From assembly GCA_034440575.1 (NCBI GenBank), contig JAOTOL010001657.1, forward strand, positions 186,001 through 250,000: a stretch of DNA of 64,000 nt. The letters are read 5' to 3'. How positions within the stretch are numbered: position 1 is the stretch's first letter; each line of letters opens with the position of its first letter. The DNA comes from Imbricaverruca yamaguchii (Eukaryota > Arthropoda > Thecostraca > Neoverrucidae). Made by a program: the position numbers and the translations under genes. Shown one piece after another: positions 1 to 10,971 of the stretch. The notes beneath the pieces are model-generated. The model was not told the DNA's origin and searched no databases. It saw nothing but the letters and a program-made list of their open reading frames with translations.

Positions 1-700
1 GTGCCATATATACATAATAGGTATGCAGGTACCTAAGCAGGTAAGAATGAATCTACAGGTATAATTGGTATGACTCCAGATGTCGTATCAATCAAGCAGT
101 CGTTAATACACAAATAATCGCAGACTCTGGCTCCGTGGTGGTGGTGGATTGGAGTTTAGGTGCGCGTCGACATTTAGGGTCATTTTGCGCCCATAACTGA
201 GACCCTGGCTCCGTAAGTCGACGTGTCTGACGCTGTGAGGTGCACTATTGATGACACTGTCCTATGGGAAGTACGGCGCCATGCCAGCCCGGAGCGGCTC
301 CCACCGGCACGGCTGACGTGACGGGCATGGAGGCGGACGGCTCCTGATGGCGGCGGCACTGTCAGAGACAATCGTCGGTGAGGATGCCCCCCCTACAGCT
401 AGCTGGGTGGGGCGTGCCGGTGCTCCGAGCCACCCAGCGAATAACGATGGCAGACTTCAGCCAGCCTACGGAACAGCGAATGGATCGCAGGCGAACAGCG
501 TGGTTCATTCAGCACCCTGTACAGTGTGCGCCTGGCGTACACCTGGCGTACACCTGTGTACACAGGTGTACCATTTGGGCGGGCGCTACGCACGGGCTTC
601 GACGACTTCGAAGTTATTTCGACTTCTCCACTTTCTGACACCGTACGGCGGGCCACGTCTGTTAACACCCATTCGATGCAATGTAAAGCCGACGAAAGAC
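1..700. other. Unassigned GC-rich segment, no gene recognised
   Basis: No protein family can be recognised here. The short open frames on both strands between 180 and 747 overlap one another and look like chance frames in GC-rich DNA. The only clear structure is the 24-bp perfect palindrome at 548-571, preceded by a doubled CTGGCGTACAC word. Confidence 0.5.
548..571. repeat. 24-bp perfect palindrome
   Basis: The left arm GTACACCTGTGT is followed without spacer by its exact reverse complement ACACAGGTGTAC. It overlaps a tandemly doubled word CTGGCGTACAC. It could form a small cruciform or be a symmetric binding site; no function is shown. Confidence 0.85.
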
Positions 701-749
701 GAGAAATTCGAGAACTAAAAATAGCCTTGAACCGAGGTTTGACTTAGCA

Positions 750-2170
750 TGACCCGGTCTCAAATGTTACTCGAAGGTTGACCACAGGCTATCTTTTTGT
801 GCCTAATTTAGGTAGTTTTGATAGAAAACGAAGAAACGCGAGACGACCGAAGAAATGAGTCCGACTTCTGACCTTGAAAACTCATTGGATTTCCGAACGG
901 TTCGCTAGAGTACCTCACGGCCCATCGAATGATATCCACTTTATGGACATTGAAGCCATGGCGACGAAGGGTAAGGGCTTCGAACAAATGTATATTAACC
1001 TTTGACCTAGAGATTTCACATTTACGTGTTCCGGTTTGAAATATTGCCCGAGGTTCACCACGAGCTATGGCTTGATACCAGATGTTGGTAAGTTTTGGCG
1101 AAGAAAATGCGAGGCGACCAAAAAAAACGGCTTTATTTTTTACCTAACTCGAACTTCCTAACTTTCTAAAACGTCACTAAAAGCCACATCGAAGAATACT
1201 CATTTGGTGCAAATTTAATTGATAGCAACGAATCGCGAATACTTCGAAAAACTCAAGCTAACCTTTGACCTTGAGGTTAGACCTTGGCATGTCCCGGTTT
1301 CAAAATATTACTCAGAGGTTCATCACGAGCTATAGCTTGACAGCGAATCTGGGAATGCCTGGGCCAAAACGAAAGAAAGTGAGGTGGCCAAATGTATCGG
1401 CTTAACCTTCGACCGTTAAAAATTTGCCGAATTATTAACTGGCTGATATGGCACCACATGTGACGTTGGATGACACATATTTTGTGCAAATTGAAGACGT
1501 AGCGACGTAACGCGAGGCGATAAAACTCAGTCAAACCTTTGACCTTAGCATGTCCCGGTGTAAAGTGCTACTTAAGCGTTCACCACCGGATATCGCTTAA
1601 TGCCAGATTTTGGTAGTTTTGTGTGATAATAAAAAATGAGATGTGACCGACGAATCAGTTTGGCCTTTGACATTGAAAAGCAACTAGAATGCTCGACTTT
1701 CGTATATTGCACAACAAGCCACGTTGAATAACGCCCATTTGATGGAAGTTGAAGCGATAGCGATCGGACACGATATTCGGCCGCTATCACTTCGAAATCG
1801 CCATCTAATAAATCAAATTTAGCCTTTGAACTTGAGGCTTGATCCTGACATCTTTCGATTTGAAATGCTACACGAGGGTTAACCACGAGCTATCGTGTCA
1901 TACCTGATTTGGGCAGGTTTGGGTGAAAAGGAAAAACACGTGAGGTAACCCAATAAACCAGTTTGCCTTGGGTCTTAAGCCTTAAGGTGGTCATGTGAGA
2001 ACTACATAATTGGGTCCAACGTGTTCGGTACTGGCAGAAGCATTTGTGGTAATTGATTCCAACGAACATGAACACGTCGCTGAATGCGTACATCAATGCG
2101 AATTTGTCGCTGGCGAACTCGGTGCTGTGTGACGCACGGATGAGATTAAAGGGCGTTAACTGTGGTACTA
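750..2170 (+). repeat. Degenerate tandem array, ~260-300 bp unit
   Basis: Five diverged units can be recognised by a core resembling CCGGTTTGAAATATTACTCG followed by 'ggttcaccacgagctat' and 'gaccaaagaaa'. The cores begin near 750, 1026, 1290, 1549 and 1848, so spacing is about 276, 264, 259 and 299 bp. A degenerate hairpin at 1751-1793 (GAAGCGATAGCGATCGGA against TTCGGCCGCTATCACTTC) lies in one unit. The same family recurs in opposite orientation at 26280-27430. The small open frames here are not conserved between units. Confidence 0.6.
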
Positions 2171-2518
2171 ATGCGCATCTATGACAGGGGAGAGAAACTA
2201 TATCCAATGCCTGCAGACAGAGCCTTTCTTTATAATTATTTTTCAACCTCTGGTGCCAGGTCCGTCAGCAGTGGCGTACCTAGGATTTGCTCTGCATTGG
2301 CATACGGATTTCAAGGAGCCCACCATCCCAATTAAATATATTCTCCGGATTTCGACCACTATTTTTCTCAAAAGACCTAATTTTTTTGCTTTTTAGATAC
2401 AATAATTCGTGACCAACTTTATTGTCCCGTGAAGGGGACCCAATCTATCACCATCCTTTCTGAGTCAGCGGATTTCAACCCTAACTCTCATGTTCAAAGG
2501 TTGTTCCTTTGATATCCC

Positions 2519-3330
2519 TTAGCCCACGCAGTCTCGGGGGTCTTCAACCGCCCTCTCAGGTTTTTCGCAGATAGTGAACGAACGGACGGCGGCAGCGCGC
2601 GGAAATTTGGCATTCATTTGGCACCTTATGTCAAACTTCGGAAGTCAGGTCATCTAGGTTCAACGAGTTAGTCAAGGTCAAGTGAGGCCACTTCCAAAAA
2701 AGTTCAACCAGTAATCACGCTTTAACGGACACAGATATTTTAATGAAACGTTTAGCATTTCCCTATCCTTGGGGATGCAACGAAGCGTATAAGAGGAATT
2801 GTTCATTTTTTTCGTTTTGACTGCATATTAATTTTGCATATTTGACTATTAGAGTTCAAATCGAAGATTCTGGCTAAATTAAGCATTTTAATTATTGCAT
2901 GTTAACTTCGACCAATGTTTTCCGGTATACTCTATCCATTAGAAAAGGAAAATTCAAGAAAACAAAAACTCAAAATTTTTTAATTTAAAAAAACATTATT
3001 TTGGTGGCCAAAACATTGTATGGCTCTGGTCGATTTCGCTGGCCTATTCTGATACCAAATAATTTTTTATCTCAAGCATCTCCAAAATGAACTTCCCAGA
3101 GCCAAAAACATGATGCAAGTCGTGAAAATCTAGGCACCCTAGTTACGTCACTTTTGGGGTTAAATTGTTTTGGGGTGGACCCGGGCCCTTCTCGTTCGGC
3201 ACTTTCCGATGGCACCTCTATCGTTTTCGTGCGACTCTTAGTTTGGATATTAGAGGGAGATTACTATCCACCCACTCCCCAGAGACGTGGTGTGAGGATC
3301 TGACCGAGTGAATATCGTCCGGTCACCAAC
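2519..3330 (+). mobile_element. MITE-like interspersed repeat, copy R1
   Basis: This is one of three related non-coding repeats in the same orientation (with 9033-9823 and 25382-26227). Shared landmarks in order are: a G-rich 5' end with 'tctcggggg', a 'tcaaggtcaagtgagg' block, 'cgctttaacgga', a 'gattctggcta' block, 'gtgcgactcttagtttgga', and a 3' block 'gaggatctgaccg'. It has no coding capacity and is the most diverged at its ends, so the boundaries are approximate. Confidence 0.6.
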
Positions 3331-4450
3331 ACACGAACGTTCGTGCACGTGTACACTAGAGAGGTGCAAACTGCAAAAAGTTATAAATGTTTTGTTCCTA
3401 AAGGATGCCCCTATTGCATACCTCATGGTAAGTTCCCCTGCCAAATATTGGACCATTTGAACAATTTTTAGAGGTGGCTTCAAAATGCACGTTTCTCCTA
3501 TAGCTGTGCTGTGTACTACCCTACCCGTCAACGCGACGCCTTTTTTTGTATCACTGAACGTTCGATGCTCAATATAACTATTTGTATGTTAAGGCAGAGT
3601 AAGCTTTGGCTATTTTAGCGGTCGCTTGGGATAGGTTTTGTGCTGGTCACAAGCATCGTGCATTTGCCGTTTTGCACCTCCAATCTAATCCAACATTATC
3701 CTAACTTGGGATGGACATTGCCGCCCTTACCTACTGCTCGTACTTTAATCGTGGAAAAAAATAAAAATAGCAAAAAATAACAAGAATAGAAAACTTTATT
3801 ATATATAAAGTGCGATACGAATTATCCAGGGCACAAAGCACAAGTACCCACTCACACACTCGGTCTCGTCTGGCTCGTCTCACTTGCGTCGGATTCGGAG
3901 GCGAATCACGTCCGTGACCCCAATGCCCCAGGCGCCGCTTGGTCAGCGTTCACCCGCGGCACAGCTAGCACTACCTTGTTTCAACTGGTAGGGAGCCGGC
4001 CCACGGAAAGTTCTGGCAACAGACAGAATGGAATCACGGACCCCCGAACTCCAGGTAGTGTATGTATTACTATTATCGAAGTACGCTGCCGAGCCGGTAA
4101 GATTATGTTTGTCCTGATGACAAGAACACACTGGCAAAAGGCGAAGCTGAGTACAAAATTCACGGACCCGAAATAGAACTGCCCGCTAGAGAGTTGGGTC
4201 CGGAGATCAACGCTACATTGAATGACTCGATGTTTTCCCTCTTTCAACCTGTAATTGCAAATTACTAATCCTAGTCCGACGTTCTAACTTCCGATTATGT
4301 CACTTCTCACAAAGTTTCGATTTACCACACAACAACTAACCAGCCAGCACCAACCGCGCTCAAGCCTAGCCACGCTCGCCACGCTGAAGCGCGCACTCTG
4401 TATTCTCTCTTCCCTGCCGAGTTGCCGAGGCGCTTGCGCGCGCAGAGCTG
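3331..4450. other. No gene recognised
   Basis: This is mixed-composition DNA with a short AT-rich stretch near 3760-3800. Open frames near 3943-4247 overlap on both strands and resemble no family I recognise. Confidence 0.4.
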
Positions 4451-4619
4451 CAATGGGGTCCGCTACACAAATTTGGTCAGCGTTGGTTTCCGATGTATAA
4501 AATCACGCTGAGTTCAAAAATGCTCATATTGAATGTTGAAAATGCCGAAATCATGGAGAAAATCCACTTTCTTTAAATGCCCTCGGGGCAGTATTCACGC
4601 GTGACGTCACTCGATAGTA
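4451..4619 (+). repeat. Left inverted end of candidate THAP element
   Basis: It carries the outer word at 4451-4468 and the inner word at 4602-4619. The inner word contains the palindromic CRE/ATF-type octamer TGACGTCA at 4602-4609, about 170 bp upstream of the ATG of the plus-strand exon, so it could also act as a promoter element. That role is inference. Confidence 0.5.
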
Positions 4620-4778
4620 AGCCAAATGGCGCATACGAGACAAACAATATAAACGCGTATACAAGGTGGGAAGTTCATACGGCCTTGGGAAGTTCGTTCG
4701 TTGTGGAGGGTATCTATTAGTGTTTTGAGACATATTTTTCGCATTAAAGTCAGTCAGATTTGACTATTAACTGGAAGG

Positions 4779-4906
4779 ATGGAGCCTGGGTATGTAAAAG
4801 CGGATTCTAGAAACCTCCCTGACATAAATCACATCATGGTAGCTGAGTTTTTCTCCAAGTCCGACCTCCACGTGTATGCTGAGATCCGGGCGGTGAAGAA
4901 TCAGAG
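4779..4906 (+). CDS. SWIM/YqaJ-type transposon protein, first exon
   Basis: An ATG at 4779 opens a 43-codon reading frame beginning MEPGYVKADSRNLPDI and ending in a good splice donor (CAGAG followed by GTGAGA at 4907). This N-terminus resembles, from memory, the start of invertebrate proteins carrying a SWIM zinc finger and a YqaJ-type nuclease domain, which often start with a PGYVKA..NLP..D..MV.EF pattern. The diagnostic SWIM and YqaJ parts would lie in later exons that I cannot find between 4907 and 6390, so this is at most a relic or an exon 1. It lies 170 bp inside the left inverted end and faces the THAP exon. If the family recall is wrong, it is simply an unknown short exon. Confidence 0.45.
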
Positions 4907-6390
4907 GTGAGACATGATGGTTACAAGGGGGGTTTGAGATTGTGGTACAGGAGGGCGGGGAGCAGCAGCTGGCATAATTTATTTATACTACTGGTTTTAC
5001 CAATTAAAACTGGCTGGCAGAAAATGCTGGTGGCAAAAAGGATTTTAGTAGGAATGATGACATCAGTTGGCTGCCTATGGCTGATGGATATGGCTACATC
5101 CACAGCAATCTACAATTTCATAGACTTTTCCCCATGTTTGTACAAGGGGGGGGGAATATATAACATGCATCAAAGGTGGTAAATGCAATGAATAGGTTAG
5201 GGCACCATTACTCCATATCATGCACATAGTGTCCCCTAAGACAAGTATGATGGTCATAATTTGGCCTTGTTACTTGTAAGTTGGAATTTACCCCTATTCT
5301 TTAACATGCCCATCAGCTGATATTCTAAATTTGTGTAGATACAGAAAATAATAGTTAGCAACCATAGATTACTGACTGACATGGGGCCTAGTGATCATTT
5401 GGCAATTTCAAACAGGTCAAATAATTGTATTGTTCACAGAAATGCTTAAAGCTGTGTCAGCAGGCCTCGCATACATGCCATGGCATATGATTTATGTGCA
5501 TGTTAAGTTTGCAGGTACAAATGTGCTTACCTAGGTACCTATACCCACCATTTAGATGTGGTCAGTCATCATATGCCCAGGTGGTCACAGTGGGTATGAT
5601 GGGAGGAGTTTGAAATTGTTGAGTGTATTATGCAATAGCAAGAGAGTCTCTTATTAAGTCTGAACGCTTTATGAATTTGTGTGGGGTGTGCCTAGCAGTG
5701 GATTCAGCACCTTCCTTTGGGATGTGATGCTGATGAGATTGTCTATGGTGGCACGATGGGTGTGATGGGAAGAGCATGTGATTGTTGAGGGTGTTATGCG
5801 GGAGCAAGTGAGTGGTGCTAGACAGGCTGGGATACATAGGATTGATTGGGGTGGGAGTATGTACATTTCTAGTACCTTTTCTAGATAGGCTTAACCCAGA
5901 TGGGCCCCTGTGGCTCTTATTAAGCCTTAATACTTTATGACTTTATGACTTTTATAAAAACAAAGGCAGGAAAACAATCTTTTGGTTACAAAAACCAAAT
6001 AAGGCAGCTGATCTGGATGATCGATTGTCACATGAGCTGGATGATGGCCAAATATTTCGTAAACAGCATCAGCTAATCAGCGGTGGTCATAGTTTTCTCT
6101 ACAGGATGGTGTCTGGCATTACCCACTGTCTGGGATTGCCCTGCCTTCCCCTACTGTACAAATGAGCATTGACAGCATTGACTAGGGGCAAAGGTGGATC
6201 CAAGGGGTAGTGAAATGAATCCATTGACAGTTATTGCATACACACACATTACAAGAAACGAAAAGTGGTCTCGCTGAGACCCAGCACCCAAAATAGGAGT
6301 TTTAGTCCCCTCACAGTCTGAGCAGTGGGCAAAAATTGTACAAATTGAATTTCTCCAGTTTTTCCATTTTCAGGCAGAGGTTGAACTTAC
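4907..6390. other. Interior of candidate THAP element, no exon recognised
   Basis: The DNA between the two facing first exons holds no further exon I can recognise on either strand. A direct repeat of ~175 bp is suggested by similar blocks near 5585-5650 and 5755-5820 ('gatgggaggagttt..attgttgagtgtattatgc' and 'gatgggaagagcat..attgttgagggtgttatgc'). Confidence 0.4.
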
Positions 6391-6594
6391 CTCAAAGTGA
6401 TCTTCACAGCAGAACCAGGGAGCAGAAGACACCAAACTGTCCTTATCGTCACGCCTCGCCATTTGGGCCCATTTACGTCGGGGTTCAACAGCACGGGGTA
6501 CTGGTAGGAATATTTTGTTAGGCGTGAGAGAGGTAGAATTAGTGCACTGAGGCACAAAACACCACTTATAAGTCACAGTTGAGCTCATTTCCAT
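6391..6594 (-). CDS. THAP zinc-finger protein, first exon
   Basis: The ATG is at 6594-6592 and the exon ends in a consensus donor (GAG followed by GTAAGT, read on the minus strand at 6390). The ~68 residues carry a THAP (C2CH) DNA-binding module: C12-x4-C17, the conserved W42, and C63-x2-H66 followed by F (FCCEDHF). THAP domains bind DNA and are common in transposases of the P and related superfamilies and in proteins derived from them. Normal THAP modules run ~80-90 residues, so the end of the domain would lie in exon 2, which I cannot locate. The gene lies just inside the right inverted end and points toward the SWIM/YqaJ-like exon, which argues that both belong to one element. Confidence 0.7.
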
Positions 6595-6690
6595 GGACTT
6601 TTACGCACAAATTCGAAACTCTCGCCAGCACGCTATTTCCCCACCCTCGTCAGGCGCAAATAACCTTGTAAATAATACCCTTGGCAGTCG

Positions 6691-6893
6691 TACTATCGAG
6701 TGACGTCAGTGCTTTGTCAGCCAATCAGATTATTGGAATTAAATGACGTAATTAATAGGTTTTTAACAATTTTTGTACTTTTTAGCTTATATAAATCACA
6801 AATAACAAGCACATACTCACTTATAATTTAAAGCACATATACCCAACATAATCTTTACCCGGCTCAAAAAAGTGTAGCAGACCCCATTGTGTC
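6691..6893 (-). repeat. Right inverted end of candidate THAP element
   Basis: It contains inverted partners of both left-end words: TACTATCGAGTGACGTCA at 6691-6708 and the GTGTAGCAGACCCCATTG word at about 6876-6893. The TGACGTCA octamer lies ~110 bp upstream of the THAP start codon. Confidence 0.5.
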
Positions 6894-6894
6894 T

Positions 6895-7625
6895 ACACTC
6901 AGTTGACTTCGTTGCTATAACACTTAGGGTATCTGCTAAGGTTGAAAATATCAATATAGTCGCATTGCTACTGATATAGAGGTGTAATGAGGTGTTTGCT
7001 GTTAATGCGGATTCGATGGGATCGTTAGGTTGCCTGCATTAATCTACGAACAGCAAAAGTGTCAAAATGGAGCCACCTCTAAATGTTATCCGATTGACCT
7101 GAAATTCGGCTCAGATAGTTAGCGCGTCAAGTGAAACGGGGGCGGCCTTTAGGAGCAACAGCTTTTAAACTTTTTTTCTTTTCAAATGCTATGTATTGGT
7201 GGACTCGCACTTGAAGTTGATGTAGTAGGACTTCATTAGTGTATCTATGCTACAGCAATAAATAATGAAAATAAGTATTTTGCTATGCTGGATACCATCA
7301 TCGATAATACCCAGGCATCTCACTGAAAAGTTTGGATATTTGTGTACTGTGCTAAACTGTGAAAATCCATTGAAATGTGGGAACTTTTACTTTTTATTTC
7401 ATACTACAGTCACGTGTACAGTTAATGTATACATCGTGGCAGTAATTGTATGCTTCAATAATCAAAGTACTGGTAAATGTTGAAGTGTATGGCAGTTAGG
7501 AGCAAGACCATGTATAATACATGGCTATGTAATGTCAAGGCAAGGAGCATGCACTTGCAAACTGTACGTCTTACCTTCATTGTGGAACATTACTGCCAAC
7601 GGTCCTTGCAAATCGGGGCTAACAC
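6895..7625. other. AT-rich segment, no gene recognised
   Basis: No homologous protein or repeat is recognised. The open frame at 7265-7483 has low complexity and no start context or family likeness. Confidence 0.4.
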
Positions 7626-8150
7626 AATGGTTCCAAGCAAATAGGATGTCATTGAATGCAGGGAAGACATATCACAAATTACCAAATATATTCTGGAACT
7701 CCCATTAATGATATAAATATAATGATCAATTCTGTTAAAGTGAAAAGAAAACAACAAATCAAGTATCTTGGCATGGTGTTGGATGAAAAATTAACTTGGT
7801 ATGGGCACATCGATTATATTACATCCATCATTAGTAGAAGCTTGGGTATTATGGGGAGGGCAAAATACTTCATGACAAGTCGCGGACTGAAGAATTTATA
7901 CAATACATAAGTATTTATACAACTTCAAAGAGTTGTATAAATACTTCAGTCCATCCTTCCCTACATAAACTACTGCGCTGTGATTTGGGTTAATAATTAA
8001 TCCACTAGACTAAACCAAGTCGTTAAATCACAGAAACGTGCCTTGCAAATTATTGATTACATATGTTATACATACTCTACAAATGAATTATTTATCAAGT
8101 ACAATATATTGAAGTTCACCGACATGGTGCAAGAATAAAACATTAATTCT
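7626..8150 (+). pseudogene. LINE reverse-transcriptase C-terminal relic
   Basis: Three successive pieces in different frames match the thumb and C-terminal part of a CR1/L2/Jockey-type reverse transcriptase. They are WFQANRMSLNAGKT near 7630, then IKYLGMVLDEKLTW near 7755, then a SILPYINYCAVIW-like stretch and QKRALQIIDY near 7950-8070. These are the usual 'W..aNrlslN..KT', 'KyLGv.ld..L.W' and 'P...Y...iW' landmarks. Frame changes and stops separate them, and one break coincides with the hairpin at 7909-7946. The copy is 5' truncated and long dead. Confidence 0.7.
7909..7946. repeat. Perfect 16-bp inverted repeat, 6-nt loop
   Basis: The arms AAGTATTTATACAACT and AGTTGTATAAATACTT are exact reverse complements separated by TCAAAG. 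The hairpin interrupts the LINE relic between 'LKNLY' and the following LPYINYC part, as a template-switch mutation would. Confidence 0.85.
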
Positions 8151-9032
8151 GCACAAATTTGTCCATAGCCCGTTTCACGACGTTCAATAAGCACCGGGAT
8201 GCAATGTTCATGACTTCGTCTAGTATGGATGGCATATTGTTGAAATATATGTACTTTATCTGTATATATGAAATCTGTCGGAAGTTTTACATGTCAAATA
8301 ATAAATTAAATATAAAACTGAACCAAAGTATTCAAATAGCGGCACTAATTTGAAAATAAACACTTGACTCACAGAACCGACTAGCCAATCTGGCACCATG
8401 GCGCGCGATTTGAGACTTGTCGGATATAAGATAAATTTGTCATTTAATTACCAGCAAACATACAGTATTGGGGAGGAAGTGGTAGTTCATATCATATTAT
8501 GCTGATAAATATTTTTAATCTTACATTTTACTTCATGGATGTGAATTAGCAGTAGTAGGATAAATGGGAACTTATATCATTTCCAGATAGTGCCATCTTG
8601 ACAGTCCCGAAAATATCATATTCCCTCCCTTTTACAAGCGGACTGTTGACAGCTCAAATGCCATCTACTGCAAATCACGATAGGGGCTCCGCTCCTAGAT
8701 ATCGTTTTAGCTTAGTACATAAATACCTACCTGAATAAGATTCAATGAGTCAGGGATTCGGTAACGGTGGACGCGTGCATTTCAGATGTGGGTAGCGAGA
8801 CTCTTTTGAGTGGATTCCTTTCAGTCAACGCCTTAATGCTGATGTAAAATGACTATTTAAGGGCGGTGTTGCATCCTGGCTCCCCATACCTTACGGCATA
8901 TCTACAAAATTACGTGTATCCCCACCCCAAGCTAATGTCAGAAGGGTTTGAATGCAATTCATCAGGTACCTCACAAGTGGGGAGGGGCAGCGGGGGCCTC
9001 GGGCCTTCCTGAAACCCATCGGTAGAGCTAGT
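8151..9032. other. No gene recognised
   Basis: Nothing coding is recognised. The stretch 8940-9032 leads into repeat R2. Confidence 0.4.
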
Positions 9033-9823
9033 CTAATCCGCGCTGTCTGGGGGTCGTTGACGGCCTCCCGAGGGTTTTATGCGAACAAGTGAAAGAATGG
9101 CGCGCGGCAGCGCGCCGAAATTTGGCATACATTTTTCCACATCAATTTGGCATGCTGTGTCAGAATTTTGAAGTCAGGTCATCTAGGGTTAACGAGTTGG
9201 TCAAGGTCAAGTGAGGTCACCTCCAGAAAAAGTCCAACCTGTCACGCTTTAACGGATAAAAACATTTTAATGAAACATTCAGCGTTTTCTTATCTTTAGG
9301 GATGCAGGAAAACGCACCAGATTAATTTTGCTTTTTTTTCTCACTTTTTGATAACATACTAGTTTCGTTTGTCCATTGGAGGTAAAATAGAAGATTCTGG
9401 CTATAATAAGCATTTTTTCTTTTCTGGGAGCAAGTTTACTTTGAACAACAAACAACATTTGTCGGTCCGGTCTACCGATTAGAAAAGGAAAAGGAAAGAA
9501 ATTTTTAGCTCAAAATTTGGAAATTTCAAAAACAATTTATTTTTCAGAGTCAAACATTTCATGGTCCTGGTCTATTTCGCTGTCCTTTTCTGATTCCAAA
9601 TTATTTCTTCTGCAAATCTCCCTCAAAATGAACTCCCCAGAGCCACAAACATGTCAGTTGTGAAAACCTTTTCGGGGTGGTGTTTGACCCTACTCGTCGA
9701 GCGCTTTCCGATGACACCTATTTTGTTTTCGTGCGACGCTTAGTTTGGATATAAGAGTGTGGGGGTCCATATCCCCTCCCAGGCGGGGTGTGAGGATCTG
9801 ATGGGAGAAACTGGACGGGTTAA
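9033..9823 (+). mobile_element. MITE-like interspersed repeat, copy R2
   Basis: It is collinear with R1 and R3. It opens with a TAATCCGCGCTGTCTGGGGG end, contains the 'tcatctagggttaacgagttggtcaaggtcaag' block, and closes with 'gaggatctgatggg' and CTGGACGGGTTAA at 9811-9823. The last bases are the approximate reverse complement of the opening, giving imperfect inverted ends that finish in TTAA. Non-coding. Confidence 0.6.
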
Positions 9824-10020
9824 AGAGTTTTCAGATAGTATCTATTGGACGTGCACCCCCTTCCTCCATTCCTTCCTCGCTGGTCATTGCCCCCACCCCC
9901 AGGAATAAGTTTTGGTCATGGACACATTTAATGGGAGGTAGGTGGGTGTGGGGGCAAGTGCCCACGAGTGCCATCACATTTTTTCTCGGCCGGGACCTCG
10001 TTGATTGCACACAAGCCCAG

Positions 10021-10414
10021 GGTGGTCGGCGGTGCCTTGCAGCGGGCCAGGCCAACCGGCAGCGCCACCAACCCGGCCAACCAGCCCACGAGGTCGAGCG
10101 CAGCCGACGCCCCCGCTGACCAGCCTGCGAGGCCAAGCGCCGCCGGAAACGGTCCAGTGAATGCTGGCCTTCGAGCGGAGCGTCGTGGGCACCGACGTCT
10201 GCGTCCCGACGACATCGATAGCCGGATCTTGGGCATTTTGAATTGCATGGACACCAGGGGAGAGGAAGCCTTGGCTCTAGAAAGGCAGAAAGCTGACCTG
10301 CTTCGGCAGCAAGTGGAGACGGATCAACGCCACCTCGCTACCATGGAGCGTCTAGAGAGCCAGATTAAAGCTGTTTGTCGCGCCATGATCAACAGACAAG
10401 ATAATCTGGACTGA
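10021..10414 (+). CDS. Harbinger Myb-like partner protein, C-terminal exon (probable)
   Basis: An AG acceptor at 10019-10020, after a pyrimidine-poor but plausible tract, opens a frame that runs to a TGA at 10412-10414. The first half is proline-, alanine- and arginine-rich. The second half (RLRPDDIDSRILGIL ... LLRQQVETDQRHLATMERLESQIK) is a charged amphipathic helix likely to form a coiled coil. Harbinger-associated Myb/SANT-like proteins commonly end in such a helix after the DNA-binding domain. The Myb domain itself would sit in an upstream exon that I do not see. The assignment rests on the C-terminal style and on the transposase exon next door. Confidence 0.45.
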
Positions 10415-10971
10415 TGATCCTTGCTATTCTTGCTACTCCTTGCTGAGTTTCGCAACCGTGTTTTCCGCCTCATGTCATCTGTTTCACCCATCCCGCATAC
10501 ACGGCATACACGGGAAGTCAATGTATGTGTACATTTTTACATTCAGTTATCAAACGACAATTGGCCGCCCGGTGTGGGCGGACAGCGGGACGTCATACCA
10601 TGGCGGTGGTGATGGACAGCATTGATTACTCGACAAGCACGCGATTACGTGTTCTCGGTTCGCTAAAGTGAGTTAGAAAAAAAACGAATAGACCTGAACT
10701 AGTGGGAAATTGCATGAATACTACTCGCTATTCGGGCTGGATTACAGAGTGCACCTACGACCAATCAATGTGAGAGATTGGAAACGCCATATGGCCTAGC
10801 AGTAGAATGAGTCATAAAAGAACTAACGGTTGCTCTTCGTTGGGCAGGTTATATCATCAATTCAGCTATACATACGCACGCACGAATGAATTAAGCGAAT
10901 AAAAACGAACCAATGAAGCAAACATAAACGAACACATTGACCCCAAACGAATGAGTCCAAAAGACACAACT

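Larger units (their letters stand above)
4451..6893. mobile_element. Candidate 2.4-kb DNA transposon with THAP and SWIM/YqaJ-like genes
   Basis: Two separate words recur in inverted orientation and in the right order at both ends. The outer word CAATGGGGTCYGCTACAC is at 4451-4468 and, inverted, at about 6876-6893. The inner word TGACGTCACTCGATAGTA is at 4602-4619 and, inverted, at 6691-6708. Just inside each inner word is the first coding exon of a gene reading inward: plus-strand 4779-4906 and minus-strand 6391-6594. The layout fits a DNA transposon with ~150-190 bp decayed inverted ends and two convergent genes whose later exons are lost or unrecognised. No target-site duplication is certain. 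Two unrelated fossils lying side by side is the alternative. Confidence 0.5.

Noticed and set aside
4297..4500. Plus-strand 67-codon frame as a gene upstream of the THAP element
   Set aside because: It runs into the inverted end of the element and resembles no protein family.
9831..10254. Minus-strand frames over the Harbinger partner exon
   Set aside because: Shadows of the GC-rich plus-strand exon, with no family likeness and no splice-site support.
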